A stretch of DNA of 64,000 bases, taken from Roseinatronobacter sp. S2 (GTDB lineage: Bacteria; Pseudomonadota; Alphaproteobacteria; Rhodobacterales; Rhodobacteraceae). The notes under the pieces were generated by a model. The model was not told the origin of the DNA and did no database searches. It saw only the letters and a list, made by a program, of their open reading frames with translations. Positions 35,192 through 43,829 of this stretch are shown piece after piece. The stretch covers positions 186,001-250,000 of the forward strand of contig NZ_CP121113.1 in assembly GCF_029581395.1 (NCBI RefSeq), written 5' to 3'. The position numbers were made by a program, and so were the translations under genes. Each line of letters begins with the position of its first letter. Positions within the stretch are counted from its first letter, which is position 1.

Positions 35192-36169
35192 ATGGCCAAG
35201 GCCAAGACAAATACCGAAGATTACCTGCGCATGTACCGCCAGATGGTGCGCATCCGCACTTTTGAGGATAACGCCAACCAGCTATACCTGTCGGCCAAAA
35301 TGCCCGGCCTGACACATATGTATTCCGGCGAGGAAGCGGTCGCCGTGGGCATATGTGAGGCGCTGACTGATGATGACCGCATCACGTCAACCCACCGTGG
35401 CCACGGCCATTGCGTGGCCAAGGGGGCGGAATTCAAGGCGATGTTCTGCGAACTTCTGGGCAAGGCGGAAGGGTATTGCCGCGGCAAGGGCGGGTCAATG
35501 CATATCGCCGATCAAAGCCACGGCAACCTTGGCGCAAACGCGATTGTCGGCGGGTCGATGGGGATTGCGACAGGGTCGGCCCTGCGCGCGAAACTGCAAG
35601 GCGCGGATGATGTGACGGTGTGTTTCTTTGGCGACGGGGCCACCGCGCAGGGGCTGATGTATGAGGTGATGAACATGGCCGCCTTGTGGAGCTTGCCGGT
35701 CATCTATGCCTGCGAAAACAACGGCTATTCGGAATATACCAAAACCGAGGAAATCGCGGCGGGGTCCATCACTGCGCGGGCCGAGGCGTTCGGGATCGAG
35801 GCGCATCAGGTGGACGGGCAGGATGTGCTGGCGGTCAATGACCTGACGCGCAAACTGGTGGCGCGCGCGCGCCGCGGCGAAGGGCCGTTCTTCATGGAAT
35901 TGATGACCTATCGCTACCATGGCCACCATGTGGGCGACATCAACCGCGAATACTACCGCTCCAAGGCCGAGGAGAAGGAGTGGAAGGAAAACCGCGACCC
36001 GATCATCCGCTTTCGCGCCCATCTGGTCAGCGAAGGGATCGCCACGGAAGACGAACTGGACGCGATGAATGCCGAGGTGGAGCGCGACGCGGCCGAGGCC
36101 GTGGCCTATGCCGAGGCCGCGCCCTACCCCGATGCGTCAGAAGTAGATCAGCATGTTTTTGCGGCCTGA
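35192..36169 (+). CDS. Thiamine-diphosphate dehydrogenase E1, alpha subunit (acetoin/2-oxoacid type)
   Basis: 325 residues. The ThDP motif runs GDGATAQGLMYEVMNMAAL to YACENN (G-D-G...N-N), with HRGHGHCVAKG and GKGGSMHIAD typical of PdhA/AcoA. Length and subunit split match AcoA of acetoin dehydrogenase as well as pyruvate dehydrogenase alpha. It pairs with the next gene as an alpha2-beta2 E1 that removes or cleaves a C2-type unit onto lipoamide. The AcoA-like reading is favoured because the cluster includes SDR and aldehyde dehydrogenase genes. Confidence 0.9.
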   Translation: MAKAKTNTEDYLRMYRQMVRIRTFEDNANQLYLSAKMPGLTHMYSGEEAVAVGICEALTDDDRITSTHRGHGHCVAKGAEFKAMFCELLGKAEGYCRGKGGSMHIADQSHGNLGANAIVGGSMGIATGSALRAKLQGADDVTVCFFGDGATAQGLMYEVMNMAALWSLPVIYACENNGYSEYTKTEEIAAGSITARAEAFGIEAHQVDGQDVLAVNDLTRKLVARARRGEGPFFMELMTYRYHGHHVGDINREYYRSKAEEKEWKENRDPIIRFRAHLVSEGIATEDELDAMNAEVERDAAEAVAYAEAAPYPDASEVDQHVFAA

Positions 36170-36178
36170 GGAGGAAAG

Positions 36179-37177
36179 ATGATGCGCGAGATAACCCTGT
36201 CCCAGGCCGTGAACGAGGCCATTGCAGAAGAAATGCGCCGCGACGCGTCGGTCTTTCTGATGGGCGAGGATGTGGCCGAAGCGGGCACGCCCTTCAAGGT
36301 GCTGTCCGGTCTGGTCGAGGAGTTTGGCACCGACCGCGTGATCGACACGCCCATATCGGAACCCGGTTTCGTGGGTCTGGCCGTGGGCGCCGCGATGACC
36401 GGCGCGCGGCCCATTGTGGATTTGATGTTCGGCGATTTCATCTATCTGGTCATGGACCAGCTGTGCAATCAGGCGGCCAAACAGCATTACATGTCGGGCG
36501 GCAAGCTGACCGTGCCGATGGTGTTGCGCACCAATATGGGGGCCACGCGGCGGTCGGCGGCGCAGCACAGCCAGTCGTTGCAAGCACTGGTGGCGCATAT
36601 TCCGGGGCTGAAAGTGGCGATGCCGTCATCGGCATATGAGGCCAAGGGGCTGATGAAAACCGCCATCCGCGACAACAACCCTGTCGTGATTTTTGAAGAC
36701 AAGCTGATGTATCAGGACCGCGCCCCTGTGCCGGAAGAAGAATACCTGATCCCCTTCGGTGTGGCGCATGTGAAGCGCAAAGGGACGGACATTACCCTGA
36801 TCGGCACGTCATCCATGGTGCAGGTGGCTTTGAGTGCGGCCGAGATTCTGGCAGCCGAGGGGATCAGCGCCGAGGTGATCGACCCGCGCACGATTGTGCC
36901 GCTGGATGAGGCAACATTGCTGGACAGCGTCAAGAAAACCAGCCGCGCGATTGTCATTGACGAAGGCCACCAAAGCTACGGGGTGACGGCGGAAATTGCC
37001 AGCCGGTTGAACGAGAAAGCCTTTTACCATCTGGATGCACCCGTGCTGCGCATGGGCGCGATGGATGTGCCCGTGCCCTTCAGCCCCGCGCTGGAAGATC
37101 TGACCGTGCCCACGCCCGAGCAGGTGGCCGCCAATGCGCGCAAGCTGTGCGCGGGGGAGATGATCCATGCCGCATGA
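36179..37177 (+). CDS. Thiamine-diphosphate dehydrogenase E1, beta subunit (acetoin/2-oxoacid type)
   Basis: 332 residues, transketolase-like central and C-terminal domains. Family text: ITLSQAVNEAIAEEMRRD, FLMGEDVAEAG, DTPISEPGFVGLAVGAAM, and IDPRTIVPLDEATLLDSVKKT. It has no N-terminal lipoyl domain, unlike some alphaproteobacterial PdhB proteins. GAGGAAAG precedes the ATG and it overlaps the lipoyl gene by 11 bases. Confidence 0.92.
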   Translation: MMREITLSQAVNEAIAEEMRRDASVFLMGEDVAEAGTPFKVLSGLVEEFGTDRVIDTPISEPGFVGLAVGAAMTGARPIVDLMFGDFIYLVMDQLCNQAAKQHYMSGGKLTVPMVLRTNMGATRRSAAQHSQSLQALVAHIPGLKVAMPSSAYEAKGLMKTAIRDNNPVVIFEDKLMYQDRAPVPEEEYLIPFGVAHVKRKGTDITLIGTSSMVQVALSAAEILAAEGISAEVIDPRTIVPLDEATLLDSVKKTSRAIVIDEGHQSYGVTAEIASRLNEKAFYHLDAPVLRMGAMDVPVPFSPALEDLTVPTPEQVAANARKLCAGEMIHAA

Positions 37178-38459
37178 CGTGACAATGCCGCAGCTTGGCA
37201 TGGCACAGGATGCGGGGCGCCTGACACAATGGCTGAAAGCGCCCGGCGATGCCGTGAGCAAGGGCGACGCGCTGTTCGAGGTGGAAACCGACAAGGCCAC
37301 GATGGAGGTCGAGGCGCAGGCCAGCGGCTTTCTGACCCATGTGACGGCGGCTGAAGGCGAGGACGTGCCTGTCGGTCAGGCGATTGCGCGCATATCCGAC
37401 AGCGCGGATGCGGCCAGTGACAGCCCCGCCCCCAACGACAGCGCCGCACCCGACAGCCCCCCCCAAGACACCCTGCCCGACGGGCATCAGGTCACCATGC
37501 CGCAACTTGGCATGGCGCAAGACAGCGGTGTGCTGGTTATCTGGCACAAAGCCCTTGGCGATGCCGTGGGCACTGATGACATTCTGTTCGAGGTCGAGAC
37601 AGACAAAAGCACAGTAGAAGTGCCCGCAGGGCATAGCGGCTATCTGGCCGCCACATTGGCCGAACCCGGCGACGAAGTGCCGGTAGGCGCGGCCCTTGCC
37701 ATTATATCGGCGCAAAAACCCGATGCACCTGTGGCGCGCGGGGTGGCAGCAGCCGTGCCCGCGCCAAACCCCGCGCCCGCTGAACCCGCTGCCCCCAAAC
37801 CTGCGCCCCCCATGCAGGCTACTGCACATCAGGCAGCACCACAGACAGGGGGCCGCATTCTGGCCTCGCCCAAGCTGCGCCGCGTGGCGCTGGAAAAGGG
37901 GCTGGATCTGGCGCGGCTGGTGCTGGCGGGCCACCCGCAGCCCTTCCATATGTGCGATCTTGAGGTTTTGGAGGCGCTGCCGACGCAGACCCCTGCCCCA
38001 CAGGCGGGCAGGACGGTGCAGGCCTTGCGGCTAAAAGCGGCGTGCGCGCAGGACGGCTTCAGCCCCTTCGCCACATGGGCGGCGGATGCACATGGCCTGC
38101 AAGATGCCGATGCGCTGCTTGCAGGGCTTGCGGGTGCCAGCCTTGGCCGCGCGGCCACGATCGTCGTTGAGCGCTTTGGCGCAAGCCGCGTCTATGATGT
38201 GGCCGCGGGGCGCGGCCTGTCGGCGGTCACAGACACTGAAAACGCGCCCGATCTGCGCGTGCGCGATCTGCGCGCCACACCCTTGCGGGCTGTGTCACTT
38301 GGCGCAGAGGATGTGCCGGTGCTTAGCATCATGCGACAGGGCGCAGGGCTTGCGCTGGTGCTGGAATGCAGCGCCGCGCAGATGGATGGGCCTGCCGCAA
38401 TCGCGCTGATTTCCGAATTCGCAGGCCGGATGGAGCAGCCGCTTCGCCACCTGCTCTGA
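37167..38459 (+). CDS. Double-lipoyl E2-like protein with a degenerate acyltransferase end
   Basis: 430 residues. Lipoyl domain 1 at ~1-77 (Lys43 in ETDKA), lipoyl domain 2 at ~108-182 (Lys147 in ETDKS), Ala/Pro-rich linkers, a peripheral-subunit-binding region at ~229-270 (ILASPKLRRVALEKGLDLARL), then ~150 residues resembling the end of an E2 acyltransferase. The terminal QMDGPAAIALISEFAGRMEQ aligns with the catalytic DHRxxDG region, but the His position is Ala403. The catalytic core is shortened and presumably dead, so this protein should carry acyl groups while the separate E2 core encoded at 39908 does the transfer. Confidence 0.82.
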   Translation: MPHDVTMPQLGMAQDAGRLTQWLKAPGDAVSKGDALFEVETDKATMEVEAQASGFLTHVTAAEGEDVPVGQAIARISDSADAASDSPAPNDSAAPDSPPQDTLPDGHQVTMPQLGMAQDSGVLVIWHKALGDAVGTDDILFEVETDKSTVEVPAGHSGYLAATLAEPGDEVPVGAALAIISAQKPDAPVARGVAAAVPAPNPAPAEPAAPKPAPPMQATAHQAAPQTGGRILASPKLRRVALEKGLDLARLVLAGHPQPFHMCDLEVLEALPTQTPAPQAGRTVQALRLKAACAQDGFSPFATWAADAHGLQDADALLAGLAGASLGRAATIVVERFGASRVYDVAAGRGLSAVTDTENAPDLRVRDLRATPLRAVSLGAEDVPVLSIMRQGAGLALVLECSAAQMDGPAAIALISEFAGRMEQPLRHLL

Positions 38460-38472
38460 CATGGGGACCAAG

Positions 38473-39897
38473 ATGGACCACACTGATCTTTACATAAACG
38501 GCACATGGCACAAAACGGATGAACGCTTTGACGTGATCAACCCCGCCACTGAACAAGTGCTGGCCTCGGTCGCGTCTGCCGGTATTGCAGATGCCGATGC
38601 CGCGCTGGATGCGGCGCAGGCCGCGATGGCCGGCTGGGCCGCGCGCACCCCGCGCCAACGCTCGGAAGTGTTGCGCAAGGCGTGGGAATTGATGACCGCA
38701 CGGCTGGATCATTTCGCCCGTCTGATCACGCTGGAAAACGGCAAGGCGGGCGCGGATGCGCGCGGTGAAGCCACCTATGCCGCCGAATTCTTTCGCTGGT
38801 TCGCGGAAGAAGCGGTGCGCGCGGACGGGATGATCACACACGCGCCAGCCTCGGGCGCGCGCATCATGGTGCAGCACAAACCGGCGGGGCTGGCAGTGCT
38901 GATCACGCCGTGGAATTACCCGGCGGCCATGGGCACGCGCAAGATTGCGCCCGCACTGGCGGCAGGGTGCGGGGTCATCATCAAGCCCGCGTCGGAAACG
39001 CCGCTGACCATGCTGGCGCTGATGCCATTGCTGGAAGAAGCGGGCGTGCCTGCGGGGCTGGTCAATGTGCTGCCGTCAAAGAAGACCGGCGCGCTGGTCG
39101 ATCACATGCTGCATGATCCCCGCGTGCGGGTGGTCAGTTTCACCGGGTCAACCGGCGTGGGGCGCAAGCTGTTGAAATCCGCCGCCGATCAGGTGCTGAA
39201 ACCCGCGATGGAACTGGGCGGCAATGCGCCCGTGATCGTGTTTGACGATGCCGATATGGATGTGGCGATTGAAGGCACAATGCTGGCCAAAATGCGCAAT
39301 CTGGGCGAGGCCTGCACTGCCGCGAACCGCATCTATGTGCATGAAGCGGTCGCGCCCGAATTCACCCGCCGGTTGACAGCGGCCATGTCAGCGCTGGTCG
39401 TCGGCGATGGCACAGATGCATCGGTCGATGTCGGCCCGCTGGTCAATGCCGCCACCCGCGACAAGGTGGCGGAATTTGTGGCCGATGCGCTTGCCAAAGG
39501 CGCCAAGCTTGAATGCGGCGGCGTGGTCCCCGAGGGGCGCGGTTTTTTCTACCCACCCACGGTGCTGTCGAACGTGCCGGAAACGGCCCATTGCGTGCAT
39601 GACGAAATCTTCGGGCCAGTCGCGGCCATCCAGACATTCACCGAGCAGGGCGATGTGATTGCCCGCGCCAATGCCACAGAATACGGGCTGGTGGCCTATG
39701 TCTTCTCGGGCGATTTCAAGCGCGCGCTGCAAGTGTGTGAACGGCTGGATTACGGCATGGTCGGCCTGAACCGCGGGCTTGTCAGCGACCCCGCCGCGCC
39801 GTTTGGCGGGACCAAGCAATCAGGGCTTGGGCGCGAAGGCGGACATGAAGGGATGCTGGAATTCATGGAAACACAATATATCTCGGCCAGTTGGTAA
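38473..39897 (+). CDS. Aldehyde dehydrogenase (succinate-semialdehyde dehydrogenase-like)
   Basis: 474 residues, NAD(P)-dependent aldehyde dehydrogenase. Family motifs: ITPWNYPAAMGTRKIAPALAAG, FTGSTGVGRKL, MELGGNAPVIVFDDAD (general-base Glu) and the catalytic Cys in NLGEACTAANRIYV. Closest in pattern to GabD-type enzymes. In this cluster it probably oxidises the aldehyde released by the E1 reaction. The start at 38473 has GGGGA five bases upstream; an in-frame ATG at 38461 has none. Confidence 0.9.
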   Translation: MDHTDLYINGTWHKTDERFDVINPATEQVLASVASAGIADADAALDAAQAAMAGWAARTPRQRSEVLRKAWELMTARLDHFARLITLENGKAGADARGEATYAAEFFRWFAEEAVRADGMITHAPASGARIMVQHKPAGLAVLITPWNYPAAMGTRKIAPALAAGCGVIIKPASETPLTMLALMPLLEEAGVPAGLVNVLPSKKTGALVDHMLHDPRVRVVSFTGSTGVGRKLLKSAADQVLKPAMELGGNAPVIVFDDADMDVAIEGTMLAKMRNLGEACTAANRIYVHEAVAPEFTRRLTAAMSALVVGDGTDASVDVGPLVNAATRDKVAEFVADALAKGAKLECGGVVPEGRGFFYPPTVLSNVPETAHCVHDEIFGPVAAIQTFTEQGDVIARANATEYGLVAYVFSGDFKRALQVCERLDYGMVGLNRGLVSDPAAPFGGTKQSGLGREGGHEGMLEFMETQYISASW

Positions 39898-39907
39898 GGG
39901 GGCAATC

Positions 39908-40786
39908 ATGACAGACGTTATCGCAAGCCCCAGCACGCGGCGCAAAGCCCTTGAACAAGGCGTCGATATTGACGCCCGCGCCCGCGCGTTGGGGCGCACG
40001 ACACTGGGGCCGGAAGATCTGGGCGCACAGCCCACGGCCAGCGCGCCTGCGGGCGACACCAGCTATTGGGACGTAGATCATGCAGCCCATGGCCCGATCC
40101 GCGAAGAACCAATGAGCCGCTTTGCACAGGTGGCCGCGCGCAATCTGGGCGCGGCGAACGCGCTGATCCCGCAAGTCACCCATCACGACCGCGCAGATAT
40201 GACCCAGATCGAGGCGCTGCGCCGCGCATGGAAGGGGGAGGCGCAGGCGCGCGGTGTCAAACTGACTGCGCTGGCCTTCCATGTCATGGCACTGGCGCAA
40301 TGCCTGCGCGACTTTCCACGGTTCAATGCATCCTTGTCGGCAGATGGCAAAACCCTGATCCTGAAAGAGTATGTTCATATCGGCATTGCCGTGGACACGC
40401 CACACGGGTTGATGGTGCCCGTCATCCGCGATGCAGATAAAATGGGCCTGTGGGCGCTATCGGCCCAAATTGCCGATCTGGCAGCGCGCGCGCAGGCGCG
40501 CAAAATCAAACCGGATGACATGGGCGGCGCATCAATGACCATCAGCAATCTGGGCGGCATTGGCGGCACCGCATTTACCCCCATCGTCAACCCGCCCGAA
40601 CTGGCCATCCTTGGCATTACCCGCACCGAAATTGTCACCCAGTGGGACGGCGACACCCCCCGCCCCGTGCCCATGGGGCCGCTGGATCTAAGCTATGACC
40701 ACCGCGCCCTAAACGGTGCAGACGCCGCGCGCTTCGTCGCGAACCTCGCACAACGCCTTGCAGACCCAAGGCGCATGGTCATATAG
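39908..40786 (+). CDS. Lipoyl-less E2 acyltransferase core
   Basis: 292 residues. A peripheral-subunit-binding domain starts almost at once (ASPSTRRKALEQGVDIDARARALG, ~6-40), then a full acyltransferase core with VPVIRDADKMGLWALSAQIADLAARAQARKI, MTISNLGGIGGTAFTPIVNPPELAILGI, and the active-site end LSYDHRALNGADAARF (His265). Asn269 stands where Asp is common (DHRxxDG); Asn is found in some E2 families. There is no lipoyl domain, so it must accept lipoyl arms from the 37167 protein or another E2. It starts 10 bases after the aldehyde dehydrogenase stop. Confidence 0.87.
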   Translation: MTDVIASPSTRRKALEQGVDIDARARALGRTTLGPEDLGAQPTASAPAGDTSYWDVDHAAHGPIREEPMSRFAQVAARNLGAANALIPQVTHHDRADMTQIEALRRAWKGEAQARGVKLTALAFHVMALAQCLRDFPRFNASLSADGKTLILKEYVHIGIAVDTPHGLMVPVIRDADKMGLWALSAQIADLAARAQARKIKPDDMGGASMTISNLGGIGGTAFTPIVNPPELAILGITRTEIVTQWDGDTPRPVPMGPLDLSYDHRALNGADAARFVANLAQRLADPRRMVI

Positions 40787-40892
40787 CCCTATGGCGTGGC
40801 GCACCTGCCTGCGCATGTCGCGTTCCACACCTGACAAGGGGGGCAATCCGGCCATCATATGGGGCGGCTTTGCAAATAAGTGCTTGCAAGAC

Positions 40893-40917
40893 GGAACAAA
40901 TCCAGACCTGCTGCGTT
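40893..40917 (+). promoter_or_regulatory. EcfG-type promoter for the entericidin gene
   Basis: GGAAC at 40893-40897 and CGTT at 40914-40917 are 16 bases apart, matching the known alphaproteobacterial general-stress consensus GGAAC-N16/17-CGTT. The CGTT is 33 bases before the entericidin ATG. Confidence 0.6.
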
Positions 40918-40950
40918 CACATGGAAATGTGTCTAACGAAGGAACACCAA

Positions 40951-41085
40951 ATGAAAGCACTGATCATTCTGTTTGGCCTGACCGCCCTTGCCGCCTGCGC
41001 AACGGTCGAAGGTGCTGGCCGCGATATGCAAAGCGCAGGCCAGACTATCAGCCAGGAAGCGCGGCAAGCACAAACCGCAAGGTAA
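40951..41085 (+). CDS. Entericidin-type small lipoprotein
   Basis: 44 residues. The leader MKALIILFGLTALAACATVEGAGRDMQ has a lipobox (LAAC, Cys16), and GAGRDMQSAGQTISQEA is the entericidin A/B motif. Predicted outer- or inner-membrane lipoprotein, associated with stress or stationary phase in other bacteria. GAAGGA precedes the ATG. No antidote partner gene is next to it. Confidence 0.85.
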   Translation: MKALIILFGLTALAACATVEGAGRDMQSAGQTISQEARQAQTAR

Positions 41086-41182
41086 GTTCCTGTCGGGCCG
41101 GGGTCATTTGGCGCTCACCGCTATCATCCTGTATTACGTCGAACAGATGCACCCTGCCCGCAAAATCCGGCGCAAGGCGCGG

Positions 41183-41239
41183 TCAGAGCATATCAGGGAC
41201 GCGCAAAACCGCGTCCCGCTTTTGCGCAATATCCGCTAA
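41183..41239. repeat. Dispersed palindromic repeat, copy C (short)
   Basis: Starts CAGAGCATATCA and holds the inner palindrome GCGCAAAA / TTTTGCGC around CCGCGTCCCG, with outer GCATAT / ATATCCGC pairing. It overlaps the stop of the MFS/spermidine-synthase-like gene by four bases. It lacks the left half seen in copies A and B. Confidence 0.65.
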
Positions 41240-43749
41240 TTCAGCGCGTCCCCGAAGGCCATGCCGCCGGTGGCGACCTGCCCTGCGGGGCTGTCGGGGT
41301 TGCGCGCATGCGGCGGTGTCAGGGCAATGAATTCCGGCCACACAGCGCCTGCGTGCAGATCATCGCGCGCCCGCAACCCGCGCCATCTGGCATAAACCGC
41401 ACCCGCGCGCGCCAGATCACGTTGCGCATCGGTCAACAGCGCCAGATGGGGGTCTTGCTGCGGTGGCAGGGCAGTCAGCAAATCATCATACAGCCGGTCA
41501 CGCACCGGCCCTGTCAGCCAGTTTGCGCGCCCTGCGATCACCGCGCGGTGGGTGCGCGGGGCCAGATATTCGATCAACGGCCAGTCATCCGTATTGATGG
41601 GCGCATCGGCAAACAGCCCTGACGCAACATTGCCCGCATAGAATTTCAGCGCGCGGTCGGCCAGCACGGACTCCGCCTCTTGACTGCCTGTCATGGCGCG
41701 CCAGCCCGCCGCCAGCGTGGCAGGGTCCAGCGGCGCGGGGTCATTGCGCCCCACCAGTGCCAGAATGGACCGTTCGGCATACAGATCACCGCGCCACAAG
41801 GTCACTTCGGGGAAGGCCTGCGCCATGGTATTGGCAATAATTTCGAATTCGCGGCGCGACACCTGATAAAGCGGCATCCATTGCACATAGGCCCCGCCAT
41901 CCTTCAGGCGGCTGGCGGCCAGTTTGTAATGCTCCACCGTGTAGACATTGCCCACACCTGCGCGCCACGGTGTGAACAGATCGGCAATGATCATGTCATA
42001 TGTGGCGCGGGACCGCGCAAGGCATTGGCGGCCATCTTCGGCATGGATTGTCACGCGCGGGTCATCGAACAGGCCGTTGACATAGGGGCCGAACCAGTCG
42101 CGCGCGAAATCAATGACATCAGGCAGCAATTCGCAGACCGTCACGCGGTCGGGGTTGGCAAACAGGCCCGCGCCTGCGGAAATGCCGGTGCCAAGGCCCA
42201 GAAAGAAAACCTCGCGCGGGGCGGGGTGGGTCAGCAGCGGAATCATCGTCTGGTTGCGTTCCGGCACCAGCGCGCCCGACCCGCCAAGGGTGTAGAAATT
42301 ATTCACGCGGATGAACTTTGCATCCCCGCGCGCGATGGCCGCAACATGGGCAGAGGGGCCTTCGCGAAATGCCAGCAACTCCTCTCCCGCATTCAGGCGT
42401 GTGGCCTGCAACCCCGGCTGGCCCGCCAGCAGCACCACCGCCCCCGCCAATGCACCAAACCGCGTGACCCGCGCGCCCCAGCCATCCTGGGGCTGCCACA
42501 ACGCCAGCACCAGCACCGCATAGACCGCCCCCATCAGCCACAGCGCTTTCCATGCGCCGACCATCGGCAGCAGCACAAAACCCCCAGCCAGCGCGCCGAA
42601 AATCGCGCCCGTGGTGTTCACCGCGATCAGCCGCCCCAGCACCGCACCGGGCGCGCCGCCCCCTTCCATCAACCGCAGCAGATAGGGCAGCACCGCGCCC
42701 AGTATCGTGCCGGGGATCAGCATGATCAGCAGGGCCACGCGCCCGACCTCCCACACATAGCCTGTGAAATCGGCGCGCCCGCCAAGGTATCCCAGCCCCC
42801 CTGTCAGGTGGTGGAACACATGCGGCGTGGCGGCGATGACGGCGCAGGACGCCAGCAGCAGGCCGGTCAGCACGGCCTCGGGGCGCAGGGACAGACGGCC
42901 CAAAGCATTGGCCAGCGCCGCGCCCAGCGACAGCGCGATCAGGAACACCGTCAACACCAGCGCATAGGTATAGACCGAATTTTGCAGCACTTGCGCAAAG
43001 GCGCGGGTCCAGATGACCTCTACCGCCAATGTGGCAAAGCCCGACGCGAAGGCAATAAGCCATAGTCGCACGGGAACGGGCACACGGTCGGGGCGATCCT
43101 GTGCACCCATGGGCAGGGCGCGGCGCGCAATCATCACCGCCGCCAGCCCCACGAACAGATCAAACCCCACGGCCAGCAGATACGCGCCCGAAAACCCCAG
43201 CCACATGGGCAGGAAAAACCCTGCCGCCAGCGCACCCATGGCCCCGCCTGCGGTATTCAGCGCATAAAGTGCCGACCCCATCCGCCCAAGACTGTCGCGC
43301 GCGCGGATCACATGCTGGCCCATCAGGGGCAGCGTGCCGCCCATCAAAATGGCCGAAGGCAGCAGGATCGTGGCCGCCACCCCCGCTTTCAGCGCGGTTT
43401 CCAGAACCGGCACCCCGCCAACCATGGCATAAAGCGCGGGATAGATCGTGAAATAGGTATCCGACACCAGAAAATGACCCAGCGCCGTGACAGCCACGCC
43501 GATTTCCACCAACCCGAAAGCGCGCAAGGGCCGCTGCATCTGCCCTGCCCAACGCCCGAACAGCCAGCCGCCCAGCGCGATCCCTGCAAAGAAAATGGCA
43601 ATCGTCAGCGCCGCCGCCTGCGCGGTGGACCCGAACAAAAGCCCCAGCTCGCGCACCCAAAGCACCTGATAAATCAGCGCAGCCGCGCCAGACAGCGTGA
43701 ACAGCGCGCCAAGTGTGGCGATGTGGCGGGGGGAGTGGGTCTTGATCAT
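41236..43749 (-). CDS. Fused MFS-type membrane protein / spermidine-synthase-like domain
   Basis: 837 residues. Residues ~1-480 hold about a dozen hydrophobic helices (opening SGAAALIYQVLWVRELGLLFG, the usual start of these fusions). Residues ~480-700 form a spermidine-synthase-like Rossmann domain: VFFLGLGTGISAGAGLF (SAM-type loop), RVTVCELLPDVIDFARDWF, VTIHAEDGRQCLA, YDMIIADLFTPW. Such fusions are widespread but their substrate is not established; polyamine production is not assured. A Zur-like box lies 10 bases upstream of the ATG and no clear ribosome site is visible. Confidence 0.85.
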   Translation of the reverse strand: MIKTHSPRHIATLGALFTLSGAAALIYQVLWVRELGLLFGSTAQAAALTIAIFFAGIALGGWLFGRWAGQMQRPLRAFGLVEIGVAVTALGHFLVSDTYFTIYPALYAMVGGVPVLETALKAGVAATILLPSAILMGGTLPLMGQHVIRARDSLGRMGSALYALNTAGGAMGALAAGFFLPMWLGFSGAYLLAVGFDLFVGLAAVMIARRALPMGAQDRPDRVPVPVRLWLIAFASGFATLAVEVIWTRAFAQVLQNSVYTYALVLTVFLIALSLGAALANALGRLSLRPEAVLTGLLLASCAVIAATPHVFHHLTGGLGYLGGRADFTGYVWEVGRVALLIMLIPGTILGAVLPYLLRLMEGGGAPGAVLGRLIAVNTTGAIFGALAGGFVLLPMVGAWKALWLMGAVYAVLVLALWQPQDGWGARVTRFGALAGAVVLLAGQPGLQATRLNAGEELLAFREGPSAHVAAIARGDAKFIRVNNFYTLGGSGALVPERNQTMIPLLTHPAPREVFFLGLGTGISAGAGLFANPDRVTVCELLPDVIDFARDWFGPYVNGLFDDPRVTIHAEDGRQCLARSRATYDMIIADLFTPWRAGVGNVYTVEHYKLAASRLKDGGAYVQWMPLYQVSRREFEIIANTMAQAFPEVTLWRGDLYAERSILALVGRNDPAPLDPATLAAGWRAMTGSQEAESVLADRALKFYAGNVASGLFADAPINTDDWPLIEYLAPRTHRAVIAGRANWLTGPVRDRLYDDLLTALPPQQDPHLALLTDAQRDLARAGAVYARWRGLRARDDLHAGAVWPEFIALTPPHARNPDSPAGQVATGGMAFGDALN

Positions 43750-43758
43750 GGCGGTTTT

Positions 43759-43773
43759 GTTATATTATCACGT
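43759..43773. promoter_or_regulatory. Zur-like box upstream of the MFS/spermidine-synthase-like gene
   Basis: TGTTATATTATCACG matches the Zur core TGTTATA-N-TATAACA at 12 of 14 defined positions. It ends 10 bases before the start codon, so binding would block the promoter or leader. Confidence 0.45.
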
Positions 43774-43776
43774 TAA

Positions 43777-43801
43777 CAGCGACAAGATACCTATGTCGCT
43801 G
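43777..43801 (-). terminator. Stem-loop after the permease gene of the B12 operon
   Basis: Perfect 8-bp stem CAGCGACA / TGTCGCTG with a 9-base loop, 28 bases after the btuC-like stop on the minus strand, followed by an AT-rich stretch. It separates the riboswitch operon from the next gene. Confidence 0.6.
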
Positions 43802-43829
43802 ACAGGCCGGATTTGTTGCGCAGGCACCG

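Noticed and set aside
37167..38459. Calling the double-lipoyl ORF a pseudogene because its acyltransferase end is degraded
   Set aside because: The frame is intact over 430 codons, both lipoyl lysines are kept, it overlaps its neighbour for coupling, and a separate intact core follows.
41680..43065. 461-codon open frame opposite the MFS/spermidine-synthase gene
   Set aside because: Composition is rich in Arg, Gln and His with no domain; the real gene on the other strand has helices and a SAM-type fold.
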